Positions 1 through 8,614 of a stretch of DNA of 64,000 nucleotides are shown here, one piece after another. A program made the position numbers and the translations under genes. This DNA comes from Candidatus Pelagibacter communis (GTDB taxonomy: Bacteria; Pseudomonadota; Alphaproteobacteria; Pelagibacterales; Pelagibacteraceae), in the NCBI RefSeq assembly GCF_001180185.1, contig NZ_CVSS01000043.1, positions 62,001 through 126,000 of the forward strand, written 5' to 3'. The notes beneath the pieces were generated by a model. That model saw only the letters and a list, made by a program, of their open reading frames with translations. It ran no database searches and was not told the DNA's origin. Positions within the stretch are counted from its first letter, which is position 1, and every line of letters begins with the position of its first letter.

Positions 1-987
1 AATCAGCCTGAAATCCAAGCAGAAAAAAAAGGTCAAATTTCTGAAAATTTAAGAATTTCAAATCATGAAAAGAATGATAATGAAAAAATAATAAATCAAA
101 CTGATCAAAAAATAGAGACATTGAGAACTCAGCTTAATGAGATTCAAGAGCAATCGATCCAAATAAGGGAAAGAAAAGCAAGCTCTGGTGCAACAATAGA
201 AGGCCTGAGAAAAAGAAGAAATGACTTAATAGATAGAATCTATTCAGAACTAAATTTAAATGAGGAAAATATTTTAGAAAATTCAAATCTTTACGGGGTT
301 GAAGAACTTCCAGATGCAATTGATCAGGAAGATTTACTAGATAAAAAAAAGCAAGCGAGAGAAAAATTGGGTTCAGTAAATTTAAAAGCAGATGAAGAGA
401 CAAATAAATATGAGTCTGAAATAAAGAAAATGGAACAAGATAGAACAGATTTAGTAACTGCAATAATTAAACTTAAAGAAAGTATTAGTGAACTAAATCA
501 AAAAGGTAGAGAAAGATTAATTGAGGCATTTGATAAAGTTAATAGAAAATTCAATGAAGTTTACACAAAACTTTTTAATGGTGGAAATGCAAAATTGGAA
601 CTTGTTGACTCAGATGATCCATTAGAAGCAGGACTAGAAATGTTTGTAAGTCCACCAGGGAAACGTTTACAATCAATAACTCTTTTATCAGGTGGAGAAC
701 AGGCACTAACTGCACTATCCTTAATTTTCGCAGTTTTTTTAACAAACCCCTCACCTATTTGTGTACTAGATGAAGTTGATGCTCCACTAGATGATGCAAA
801 CGTAACACGGTTTTGTAATTTACTTGAAGAATTAACAAAAATTACAAATACAAAATTCGTAATAGTCACTCATCATGCACTGACTATGTCCAAGATGGAC
901 AGACTCTATGGAGTGACTATGCCAGAAAAAGGCATTAGTCAGCTAGTTGCTGTTGATTTACAAAAAGCAGAAAGTATGGTTGCTTAA
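1..987 (+). CDS. smc: Chromosome segregation ATPase SMC, C-terminal part (5' end outside window)
   Basis: The frame is open from base 1, so this is the last 328 residues of a longer protein. The first two thirds are charged, heptad-like coiled coil. The end is the C-terminal ABC head half: the signature LLSGGEQ near fragment residues 228-234, Walker B with the catalytic acid (CVLDEVDAPLDD) near 254-265, and the switch histidine in VTHH. This arrangement is typical of SMC, which dimerises and loads with ScpA/ScpB to compact and segregate the chromosome. RecN and RecF are less likely because of the long coiled coil before an SMC-type LSGGEQALTALSL head. It is followed after 9 bases by the ATP synthase genes. 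Confidence 0.93.
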   Translation, partial: NQPEIQAEKKGQISENLRISNHEKNDNEKIINQTDQKIETLRTQLNEIQEQSIQIRERKASSGATIEGLRKRRNDLIDRIYSELNLNEENILENSNLYGVEELPDAIDQEDLLDKKKQAREKLGSVNLKADEETNKYESEIKKMEQDRTDLVTAIIKLKESISELNQKGRERLIEAFDKVNRKFNEVYTKLFNGGNAKLELVDSDDPLEAGLEMFVSPPGKRLQSITLLSGGEQALTALSLIFAVFLTNPSPICVLDEVDAPLDDANVTRFCNLLEELTKITNTKFVIVTHHALTMSKMDRLYGVTMPEKGISQLVAVDLQKAESMVA

Positions 988-996
988 TTAAAATTG

Positions 997-1272
997 ATGC
1001 CTAAGGACCCCCTAAAAACTCGCTTGGAGATTGCAAAAAATAAGATTTCTAAAAAAAATCTAGATAATAAGAAAAATAACCCTTCACAAATAGGAGCTGC
1101 TTTCAAATTGAGCACAGAACTGGTTTCAGCAGTCGCAGTAGGGACAATTATTGGGTTTATTTTTGACAATACCTTTGGTACTAAGCCTTGGTTTATATTA
1201 ATATTTTTTTTTGTAGGTGTGATTGCTGGTATAACCAATGTTATTAGATCTGCAAAAAACATGCAAAAATAA
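997..1272 (+). CDS. atpI: ATP synthase protein I (AtpI/AtpZ family)
   Basis: A 91-residue protein with a basic N-terminal third and two hydrophobic segments (about residues 39-58 and 64-83), the layout of the AtpI/AtpZ family. These proteins sit at the head of F0 operons and are thought to help c-ring assembly or ion handling. A TTG codon directly precedes the ATG at 997; I chose the ATG. The stop is 5 bases before atpB, so the two are almost certainly co-transcribed. Function is inferred mainly from position and topology, since this family is poorly conserved in sequence. Confidence 0.85.
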   Translation: MPKDPLKTRLEIAKNKISKKNLDNKKNNPSQIGAAFKLSTELVSAVAVGTIIGFIFDNTFGTKPWFILIFFFVGVIAGITNVIRSAKNMQK

Positions 1273-1277
1273 ATACT

Positions 1278-2012
1278 ATGGCAGCAAATCCTATGTCCCA
1301 ATTCGATGTATACAGAATTGGACCTGAAATTAAAATCGGTGCATTCGATATATCATTTACTAACGCAAGTTTATTTATGATTTTAAGTTCTTTATCTATC
1401 TTGTTAGTTTTTAATTTAGGATCAAAAAAAAATTCAATATTACCAAATAAACTTCAATTATTAGCAGAACTTAGCTATTCTTTTGTATCCAAAATGATAA
1501 GTGATACAGCAGGATCAAAAGCTAAACCTTATTTTGCTTTTATATTTTCCTTATTCATGTTTGTTTTATTTTGTAATATGTTCGGCATGATACCTTACAC
1601 TTTTACTGTAACTAGTCACATTATTGTAACATTTATGCTTGCAGCATTTATATTTATAGGGGTGACTATAATTGGGTTTATTAAACATGGATTTGGGTAT
1701 TTAAAATTATTTGTTCCAAGTGGAGTGCCAGCAATCTTATTGCCACTAATCGTAGTAATAGAAATTATTTCTTATTTAAGCAGGCCAATAAGTTTATCTG
1801 TAAGATTATTTGCGAATATGATGGCTGGTCATACAATGATGAAAGTATTTGGAGGCTTTGTAATAAGCCTAGGGGTAGTCGGTGGTTGGCTACCATTGAG
1901 CTTTTCGGTTGCATTAACAGGTTTGGAGATCTTAGTTGCTTTTCTTCAAGCATATGTTTTTGCAATCTTAACCTGCATCTATTTAAATGATGCATTAAAT
2001 TTACACCATTAA
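1278..2012 (+). CDS. atpB: F0F1 ATP synthase subunit a
   Basis: A 244-residue integral membrane protein forming the stator side of the F0 proton channel. The essential arginine is visible in SVRLFANMMAGH (R176), which faces the carboxylate of the c-ring. Several membrane segments follow the subunit a pattern, including the first long one near residues 28-45 and the C-terminal pair around 195-240. An in-frame ATG a few codons downstream (MSQFDVYRIG) would also give a normal N-terminus. It lies in the order atpI-atpB-atpE-b'-b, the usual alphaproteobacterial F0 operon, which is separate from the F1 genes (not in this window). Confidence 0.97.
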   Translation: MAANPMSQFDVYRIGPEIKIGAFDISFTNASLFMILSSLSILLVFNLGSKKNSILPNKLQLLAELSYSFVSKMISDTAGSKAKPYFAFIFSLFMFVLFCNMFGMIPYTFTVTSHIIVTFMLAAFIFIGVTIIGFIKHGFGYLKLFVPSGVPAILLPLIVVIEIISYLSRPISLSVRLFANMMAGHTMMKVFGGFVISLGVVGGWLPLSFSVALTGLEILVAFLQAYVFAILTCIYLNDALNLHH

Positions 2013-2029
2013 CAATAAAGGAGGATATA

Positions 2030-2257
2030 ATGGAATTAGAAGCAGCAAAAATGATCGGAGCAGGTTTAGCAGCAATTGCTTTAGCTGGAGCCGGTGTTGG
2101 TATCGGAATAATTTTTGGAAATTATTTGTCTGGCGCAATGAGAAATCCATCTGCGGCGCAAAAACAATTTCCTAACTTGCTTTTAGGTTTCGCACTAGCA
2201 GAAGCTACAGGATTATTCGGATTAGTAGTTGCATTAATCATTCTTTTTGCGTTTTAA
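2030..2257 (+). CDS. atpE: F0F1 ATP synthase subunit c
   Basis: A 75-residue hairpin of two glycine/alanine-rich membrane helices joined by the polar loop RNPSAA (R38-N39-P40). The proton-carrying carboxylate is E58 in ALAEATGLF. I see no clear polar sodium-ligand set around it, so proton coupling is the default reading. A strong ribosome site (AAGGAGGATATA) precedes the ATG, stronger than for neighbouring genes, consistent with the many copies of subunit c needed per complex. Confidence 0.98.
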   Translation: MELEAAKMIGAGLAAIALAGAGVGIGIIFGNYLSGAMRNPSAAQKQFPNLLLGFALAEATGLFGLVVALIILFAF

Positions 2258-2261
2258 ATTG

Positions 2262-2852
2262 ATGGTTAAAAAAATATATTTTCAGTCAATATTTTTAAGT
2301 TTTTTTTTTATTAAAGAAACTTTTGCAGCTGAAAGTGGAGGTATGCCTCAATTAAATCCAGAATTTTGGGTTTCTCAAATTTTTTGGTTAACACTTACTT
2401 TTGGTATTATGTATTTAATTTTATCTAAACTAATACTCCCAAAAATTAGTAACAACTTAGAGTCGAGAAAATCTCAAATATTAGAAAATATTGAGGCTGC
2501 TGAGAAACAAAGAGAAGATAGTGATGCAAAACTAAAAGAATACGATGAAATTATATCTAATAGCAAGCTTGAGGCTAATAGCATTTTAAATCTGGCAAGA
2601 GAAAAAGCAATGAAAGACATTGGTGCAAAAAGAAAAGTTCTTGATAAGCAAATCGATAATGAAATCGCTGAGGCTGAAAAAGAGATAGATATATTAAGAA
2701 AGAATGCACTGGATAAAATAAATAAAATAGCGATTGAGACTTCATCTGATTTATTACAAAAACTTATTGGAACTGAAGTAAATAATAGCAGCATATCTGC
2801 AATTGTTGACGATCTATCTAAAAAAAAAGGAGATAAATACTATGGCAATTGA
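2262..2852 (+). CDS. atpG: F0F1 ATP synthase subunit b' (second b-type stalk subunit)
   Basis: A 196-residue peripheral stalk protein: a hydrophobic N-terminal stretch, a membrane anchor at about residues 40-60 (FWVSQIFWLTLTF), then a long charged helix able to form the right-handed coiled coil of b subunits. Having two different b-type genes in a row (b' then b) is typical of Alphaproteobacteria and photosynthetic bacteria, where the stalk is a b/b' heterodimer. An in-frame TTG directly precedes the ATG at 2262; I prefer the ATG. The 3' end overlaps the start of atpF by 11 bases. Confidence 0.92.
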   Translation: MVKKIYFQSIFLSFFFIKETFAAESGGMPQLNPEFWVSQIFWLTLTFGIMYLILSKLILPKISNNLESRKSQILENIEAAEKQREDSDAKLKEYDEIISNSKLEANSILNLAREKAMKDIGAKRKVLDKQIDNEIAEAEKEIDILRKNALDKINKIAIETSSDLLQKLIGTEVNNSSISAIVDDLSKKKGDKYYGN

Positions 2853-3339
2853 TGCAACTTTTTGGGTAGCCGTATCATTTATTATTTTTATAGGAGTCCT
2901 AATTTATTTTAAAATTCCTCAAAAAATTATAGAAATTTTAGATAAAATGATATCTGATATTAAAAATGAAATTGATGAAAGTGAAAAATTAAGAAAAGAG
3001 GCAAAAACACTATTAGATAACTCACAAAAAAAATTAGATACTGCTCAGTCTGTTAGTAACGAAATCCTTGAGAACGCCAAAAAAGATGCTGATAGATTGA
3101 TAATTGAAATAAATGATAAGTATCATAAATCATCAGAAATTAAAAAAAATTTAACTGAAAATAAAATTAGTCAGATGAAAGAAGCAGCTTTAAAAGAAAT
3201 TAAGGATGCGTCAATAAAAATTGCTGTGGACTCGGTTAAAAAAATCATAACTACATCTGTAGATAAGTCAAAATTGGACGCTGTGTTTCAAAAAAATTTA
3301 CATGAAACTAAAGAAGAGTTAAAAAAAATTAACTCATAA
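2842..3339 (+). CDS. atpF: F0F1 ATP synthase subunit b
   Basis: A 165-residue stalk subunit starting MAIDATFWVAVSF, with one N-terminal membrane helix (about 5-25) and a long, highly charged helical tail that reaches the F1 head through the delta subunit. I chose the ATG at 2842, preceded by AAAAGGAGATAA, over an upstream in-frame start at 2803 that would add 13 residues before the family's conserved N-terminus. It is the last gene of the F0 group; 39 bases separate it from crtI with no visible terminator. Confidence 0.94.
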   Translation: MAIDATFWVAVSFIIFIGVLIYFKIPQKIIEILDKMISDIKNEIDESEKLRKEAKTLLDNSQKKLDTAQSVSNEILENAKKDADRLIIEINDKYHKSSEIKKNLTENKISQMKEAALKEIKDASIKIAVDSVKKIITTSVDKSKLDAVFQKNLHETKEELKKINS

Positions 3340-3378
3340 TACACTTACAATTTTCCAAAAAAACTATAAATTATTAAA

Positions 3379-4839
3379 ATGAACTCTATAGTCATTGGAT
3401 CGGGATTTGGTGGTATCGCAGCAGCACTAAGACTTAAGGCGAAAGGACATAAAGTAAAATTGATAGAAAAACACCCAGACCTAGGTGGTAGAGCTAGAGT
3501 TTTTAAAAGAAATGGATTTATATATGATGCTGGTCCAACAGTAATTACTGCACCCTACTTAATTAATGAATTGTTTGAGTTATTCAATAGAGATCCTATA
3601 AATTATATAGAATTAACCCCACTCAAAATTTGGTACCAATTTATTTTTGAGGATAAAACTAAGTTTAATTACTCAGGTGACGAAATAGAAATGAAAAGCC
3701 AAATTGAGAAGCTCAGCAAAGAAGATGTAAATGGATATGAAAAATTAGTTAATTTCACAAAAAAGATATTTGATAAAGGTTTTTCAGAACTTGCAGATGT
3801 GCCATTCAATAAACCTCTTGTAATGATGCAGCAGTTACCTGCCCTATTAAAACTTAAAAGTTATAAATCAGTTTACTCACTCGTTTCATCTTATATAAAA
3901 AATGAAAAATTAAGAAGAATGCTCAGTATGCATCCTTTACTAGTTGGGGGAAATCCTTTTACCACTACTTCCATTTATGGCTTAATTCTTTATTTAGAAA
4001 AAAAGTGGGGGATACATTATTCAGTTGGTGGAACAGGAAATATAATTAAAGGTTTTGAAAAGTTGATGAATGAGGTTGGTATTGAAATAATAAAAAACAA
4101 TGAAGTCACAGAAATTGTAACAAAAAATAATAAAGTGAGAGGTGTAAAATTGAATAATGAAAATGAAATTGGTGTAGATAATGTTGTTTGTAATGCAGAT
4201 CCACCTGCATTTTATGAAAAAATGTTGAGCAAAAGCAACAATGGGTCCATGCTGTTTAATTGGAAAAAAAATCGAATGGAATATTCTATGGGTTTATTTG
4301 TTTACTATTTTGGGACAAAAAAAATTTATGAGAATGTTGAACATCATACAATAAAATTTGGAAATAAGTATAAGGAACATCTTGATGATATATTTGACAA
4401 GAAAAAATTAAATAGTGATATAAGCTATTATCTTCACAGACCTACAGCTACTGACAAAACAATGGCTCCGGAAGGAAACGATTGCTTTTATGTGCTAGTA
4501 CCTGTTCCCAACAATCAGTCAAAAATCAATTGGGAAATTGAGGGTGAAAAAATGAAAAACCTTGTAATTGAAAAAATGGAAAAAGACTTAATGCCAGATC
4601 TTAAGAAAAATATAGTTGAAGATTTTTATCTAACACCTGATTACTTTGAAAAAGAATTAAATACAAAATTTGGATCAGGGTTTTCGATTCAACCAAAATT
4701 TACACAATCTGCATACTTTAGATTTCACAATAAATCAGAAATATATGATGGTTTGTACTTTGTTGGCGCAGGTACACATCCAGGGGCTGGGGTCCCAGGA
4801 GTTCTCTCTTCAGCAAAAGTTTTAGATAAATTATTTTAA
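3379..4839 (+). CDS. crtI: Phytoene desaturase (CrtI type)
   Basis: A 486-residue FAD enzyme that introduces double bonds into phytoene to give lycopene. The N-terminus carries the dinucleotide-binding motif GSGFGGIAAALRLKAKGH and then EKHPDLGGRAR; the C-terminus has the CrtI-type signature YFVGAGTHPGAGVPGVLSSA, ending close to the last residue. It opens a four-gene retinal pathway in which each gene overlaps or abuts the next: its stop TAA shares one base with the crtB ATG. Substrate step number (three or four desaturations) cannot be read from sequence; a downstream lycopene cyclase implies lycopene. Confidence 0.95.
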   Translation: MNSIVIGSGFGGIAAALRLKAKGHKVKLIEKHPDLGGRARVFKRNGFIYDAGPTVITAPYLINELFELFNRDPINYIELTPLKIWYQFIFEDKTKFNYSGDEIEMKSQIEKLSKEDVNGYEKLVNFTKKIFDKGFSELADVPFNKPLVMMQQLPALLKLKSYKSVYSLVSSYIKNEKLRRMLSMHPLLVGGNPFTTTSIYGLILYLEKKWGIHYSVGGTGNIIKGFEKLMNEVGIEIIKNNEVTEIVTKNNKVRGVKLNNENEIGVDNVVCNADPPAFYEKMLSKSNNGSMLFNWKKNRMEYSMGLFVYYFGTKKIYENVEHHTIKFGNKYKEHLDDIFDKKKLNSDISYYLHRPTATDKTMAPEGNDCFYVLVPVPNNQSKINWEIEGEKMKNLVIEKMEKDLMPDLKKNIVEDFYLTPDYFEKELNTKFGSGFSIQPKFTQSAYFRFHNKSEIYDGLYFVGAGTHPGAGVPGVLSSAKVLDKLF

Positions 4840-5690
4840 TGTTAACTAAAAATTATTTAGCTATTTATGCAAAATCTTTCAATTGGGCAGGTTTTTTTTT
4901 ACCAAAAAAAACCTATCAAAAATGCTCTGTGCTTTATGATTTTTGCAGAGAAGCAGATAATATTGCGGATAATGAGAACAAGATTGAAGTAAAAAAAGAT
5001 AATTTTATTAAATTTAGAAATAATTTTGTTAATAAAAATTATAATGATCCAGTTATTAAAAACATGTGGGATCTTATTAATGAATTTAGTATCTCCACTA
5101 AAATTGTAGACGATTTATTTGAAGGTATTAATTCTGATATAAAAGAAAATGTTAAACTCAATTCAAAAAAAGAGTTGTTAATATATTCCTATAGAGTTGC
5201 TGGAACAGTTGGATTAATGATGGCCAAAATATTGAATGTTCATAAAGAACAATCTTTAAAATCAGCTATTGATCTTGGGATTGCTATGCAATTAACAAAT
5301 ATTTCTAGAGATGTTATGGAAGATAAAAAAAATAATAGATTGTATATCAATGAAAGTTTTGAGGAAATAAAGACTACAATCAAGCTTTCCGAACAGTTTT
5401 ATGAAAACTCTTTTTGCTCAATAAAAGAAATACCATTAAGTTTCAGATTTTCTATTTTGGTTGCAAGAAGGATTTATAGAAAAATAGGATATAAAATTCT
5501 AAATAAAAAAAACATAGAAAATTATAAAAAGTCTGGAAAAATTTATGTTTCAAATATTGAAAAAATTATTCAAACTTTTTTATCTATTTTTGATTTAATT
5601 AAGTTATCACTTTTAAGTAAAAACGATGATAATATTAACCATGATCATAATTTAATTAATGAAGAAATAAATTTAAATGAAAGAATTTGA
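4839..5690 (+). CDS. crtB: Phytoene synthase
   Basis: A 283-residue trans-prenyltransferase joining two geranylgeranyl diphosphates to form phytoene. Both aspartate-rich metal-binding motifs are present: CREADNIAD (D40, D44) and RDVMED (residues 157-162) inside QLTNISRDVMED. Length matches the family. The gene starts on the last base of crtI and ends 14 bases inside crtY, so translation of the set is probably coupled. No GGPP synthase (crtE) is in the window, so the substrate must come from a gene elsewhere. Confidence 0.95.
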   Translation: MLTKNYLAIYAKSFNWAGFFLPKKTYQKCSVLYDFCREADNIADNENKIEVKKDNFIKFRNNFVNKNYNDPVIKNMWDLINEFSISTKIVDDLFEGINSDIKENVKLNSKKELLIYSYRVAGTVGLMMAKILNVHKEQSLKSAIDLGIAMQLTNISRDVMEDKKNNRLYINESFEEIKTTIKLSEQFYENSFCSIKEIPLSFRFSILVARRIYRKIGYKILNKKNIENYKKSGKIYVSNIEKIIQTFLSIFDLIKLSLLSKNDDNINHDHNLINEEINLNERI

Positions 5691-6741
5691 TTATATAATT
5701 TTAGGTGGAGGTTGTGCAGGTCTTTCATTAGCATATGAGCTGGAAGTTTATGATAAATTAAAAGATAAAACTTTAGCAATCATTGAGCCAAGAGAAGATT
5801 ATAAAAGAGACAAAACCTGGTCATTTTGGAAGGTTTTTTCCCATAACTTCGAAGACTGTGTCAAAAAAAGTTGGAATAATTTTACAATAAATACAGCCAA
5901 TAATACAAAATATATAGATTGCGAACCTACACCATATCAAACAATTGATAGTGGTATGTTCTACGAAAAAGTACTTTTAAAACTTAAAATTAATAAAAAT
6001 ATTCAGTTTTATAAAAATATTGATGAAATAGATAAATCAAATTCAGTTGTATTTAATAGTGTGCCTAGTTTTGAGAATAAACAGAGTGAGTTATGGCAAC
6101 ACTTTTGTGGAGTTGAAATAGAAACAAATAAAGACTTTTTTGATGACAAAATATTCAATTTAATGGACTTTGCTTGTGATCAAAGAAACAAAGTTCATTT
6201 TTTTTATACGCTACCATTTACTAAAAGGAATGCATTAGTTGAAACTACTTGGATATCTGAACTAAATAATGAAAAACTAAAAGATTATGATGAACAAATT
6301 GATAATTATTTAAGCAACCACCTAAATATCAGAAAATGTAAAATCAATTTCAAAGAAACTGGAGCAATCCCACTTTTTAGACAAAAAAATGTAAATAAAT
6401 TAAATGAAATTTATATAGGATCAGCAGGAGGAATGACTAGATTAAGTACGGGCTATACATTCCTTAATATTCAAGAACAAAGCAGATATATAAGAGAAAA
6501 CATAGAAAATATAAAAAATGTAAATCTATTTCAAATTAATTCGAAATATGATTTTTTAGATAAAATCTTGTTGAGGGTTCTTAAAAACAATTCCAACGAA
6601 ATGGGAAATATATTTTTAAAAGTTTTTAATTCAAAACCAAAAACAGCTATCAATTTTTTATCAAATAAAAGCAGTTTTTTTGAAGATTTAGAAGTAATTC
6701 TAAAAATGCCAAAGTGGAAATTTTTAAAAGAATTAATTTAA
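5677..6741 (+). CDS. crtY: Lycopene cyclase (CrtY type)
   Basis: A 354-residue flavoprotein-like cyclase that closes the ends of lycopene to beta-carotene. It begins DYIILGGGCAGLSLAYEL, the dinucleotide-binding motif, followed by DKTWSFW near residues 47-53, a hallmark of CrtY, and later AGGMTRLSTGYTF. It sits between crtB (14-base overlap) and blh (one-base gap), so the cluster has all steps from GGPP to retinal. Assignment is firm from motifs plus context. Confidence 0.94.
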   Translation: MKEFDYIILGGGCAGLSLAYELEVYDKLKDKTLAIIEPREDYKRDKTWSFWKVFSHNFEDCVKKSWNNFTINTANNTKYIDCEPTPYQTIDSGMFYEKVLLKLKINKNIQFYKNIDEIDKSNSVVFNSVPSFENKQSELWQHFCGVEIETNKDFFDDKIFNLMDFACDQRNKVHFFYTLPFTKRNALVETTWISELNNEKLKDYDEQIDNYLSNHLNIRKCKINFKETGAIPLFRQKNVNKLNEIYIGSAGGMTRLSTGYTFLNIQEQSRYIRENIENIKNVNLFQINSKYDFLDKILLRVLKNNSNEMGNIFLKVFNSKPKTAINFLSNKSSFFEDLEVILKMPKWKFLKELI

Positions 6742-6742
6742 G

Positions 6743-7678
6743 ATGATCAATAAAATAAAAAAAATAAATCTTAATCATTCATTTATTTTTTTCTTTGTTG
6801 TAAACCTTTTTTGTATTTTGCTATTTAAGTTTAATAATTTAAATATTTCATCAATTTTGTGTTTACTTTTAATTTTAATTATAGGTGTTTCCCATGGGTC
6901 TTTAGATCATATAAAAGGAAAAAAACTGCTAAGATTATTTAATATAAAATCAACTTATATATTCTATATCACTTATATTCTAATTGCAGCAATAGTAATA
7001 CTAACTTGGATAATATTGCCATCAATAACTTTAATTGTTTTTTTAATGATTGCCTCCTATCACTTCGGAAAAGAGGATACACAATTTTTGACTAATGATA
7101 GATCTTATTTCACTCAAATACTTTATTTTTTTAAGGGATTATTAATTATACTTGCTCCATTATATTTTCATTTTCAGGAGACAATAGCGATTTTTAAATT
7201 ATTATTAATTGATAATGGGGCATTTTATTCTAGTTTAAATTTTATTGAGACAAATAATGTAATTCAAATAGGAATATTCTGCAGTACCCTGTCTAGTATT
7301 TTTCTTTTTCTAAAGAATTTTGAAATCAAAAAATTTGTAATTTTTTTAGATTATTTTTCAATTTTAATTTTAAATTACTATTTATCTCCACTAATAGCTT
7401 TTACTGTTTATTTCTGTTTTTTACATTCAATCAGACATTCGATTTCACTAGCTATTGATCTTGATCCAAATAGTTTAGTTAATGGATTTAGATTGTTTGT
7501 TAAAAAAGCTTTACCATTAACAATTTTGACAGCTATTTTTTCTTTTATTGCGCTATATCTGCTAGAAAATTCATACAATTTGGATAGTGCAATTTTAAAA
7601 ATAATATTTATAGGTTTGGCGTCTTTAACCTTTCCACATATATTGCTGGAATATTTTTTAGAAAAAAATGAAAAATAA
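6743..7678 (+). CDS. blh: Beta-carotene 15,15'-dioxygenase, Brp/Blh family
   Basis: A 311-residue membrane protein that cleaves beta-carotene into two retinals, the chromophore of proteorhodopsin. The family's iron-ligand histidines are visible within membrane segments: GVSHGSLDH (H51, H56), ASYHFGKED (H107), LHSIRHS (H228, H232) and FPHILLEYF (H299). It completes crtI-crtB-crtY-blh. No opsin gene lies in this window. Its last 11 bases overlap the start of ispH, linking retinal synthesis to isoprenoid supply in one transcription unit. Confidence 0.94.
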   Translation: MINKIKKINLNHSFIFFFVVNLFCILLFKFNNLNISSILCLLLILIIGVSHGSLDHIKGKKLLRLFNIKSTYIFYITYILIAAIVILTWIILPSITLIVFLMIASYHFGKEDTQFLTNDRSYFTQILYFFKGLLIILAPLYFHFQETIAIFKLLLIDNGAFYSSLNFIETNNVIQIGIFCSTLSSIFLFLKNFEIKKFVIFLDYFSILILNYYLSPLIAFTVYFCFLHSIRHSISLAIDLDPNSLVNGFRLFVKKALPLTILTAIFSFIALYLLENSYNLDSAILKIIFIGLASLTFPHILLEYFLEKNEK

Positions 7679-8612
7679 AGAATTAAAAATATTATTATCT
7701 GCACCTCGTGGATTTTGTGCTGGAGTAGAAAGAGCAATTGAAATAGTAGAAAAATCTATACAAAAATTTGGAGCTCCAGTTTATGTGCGTCATGAAATAG
7801 TACATAATAAATATGTTGTAGATGATTTAAAAAAAAAGGGGGCAATATTTGTTGAAGAGCTGGATGAGATAAAAGATAAATCAAGACCAGTAATTTTTTC
7901 AGCACATGGTGTTCCAAAAAAAATACCTGAAGATGCAAAAAATTATAAAATGACTTATGTGGATGCAACATGTCCACTTGTTTCTAAGGTTCATAGAGAA
8001 GCAGAAAATCTTAATAAAGCTGGCTACCATATAATATTAATTGGTCATGAAAATCATCCTGAAGTAATTGGAACTATGGGTCAATTAAATCAAGGTTCTA
8101 TAGATCTAATCCAAAATGAGGAGGAGGCTTTAAACTATCAAAATAAACTAGACAAAAAATTAGCATATATTACTCAGACTACTTTGTCAGTTGAAGATAC
8201 AAAAGAAATAATCAAAATTTTAAAAACCAATTTTCCTAATATAAAAGAACCAATGAAAGAAGATATTTGTTATGCAACTACTAACCGTCAAATGGCAGTA
8301 AAAAATATTGCAAAAAATTGTGATATGTTTTTTGTTATTGGAAGTAGAAACTCTTCAAATTCTGTTAGGCTAGTTGAGGTAGCAAAAAAATCTGGCTGTG
8401 AAAATTCACAACTTATTCACTCAGAAAGCTCAATACCGTTTGATCAAATAGAAAATTGCAATACTATAGGTATATCTTCAGGAGCATCTGCACCAGAAAT
8501 ATTAGTTGAAAATTTTATTAATGATTTAAAAAATAAATTTTCTATAAGTATCGATGAAGTTGAAATTATTAAAGAAGATGTAGTATTTAAAGTTCCAAAA
8601 AAATTAAACTAA
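7668..8612 (+). CDS. ispH: 4-hydroxy-3-methylbut-2-enyl diphosphate reductase
   Basis: The last enzyme of the non-mevalonate (MEP) pathway, an iron-sulfur protein producing IPP and DMAPP. The three cluster cysteines are in place: GFCAGVERA (C17), DATCPLVSK (C102) and DICYATTNRQ (C201). Active-site histidines are seen in RHEIVHN (H42) and SAHGV (H80). Length (314) is normal. The order ispH-thrB-rnhA is common in Alphaproteobacteria; here blh runs into it with an 11-base overlap, so carotenoid genes and their precursor enzyme look co-expressed. Confidence 0.97.
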   Translation: MKNKELKILLSAPRGFCAGVERAIEIVEKSIQKFGAPVYVRHEIVHNKYVVDDLKKKGAIFVEELDEIKDKSRPVIFSAHGVPKKIPEDAKNYKMTYVDATCPLVSKVHREAENLNKAGYHIILIGHENHPEVIGTMGQLNQGSIDLIQNEEEALNYQNKLDKKLAYITQTTLSVEDTKEIIKILKTNFPNIKEPMKEDICYATTNRQMAVKNIAKNCDMFFVIGSRNSSNSVRLVEVAKKSGCENSQLIHSESSIPFDQIENCNTIGISSGASAPEILVENFINDLKNKFSISIDEVEIIKEDVVFKVPKKLN

Positions 8613-8614
8613 AA

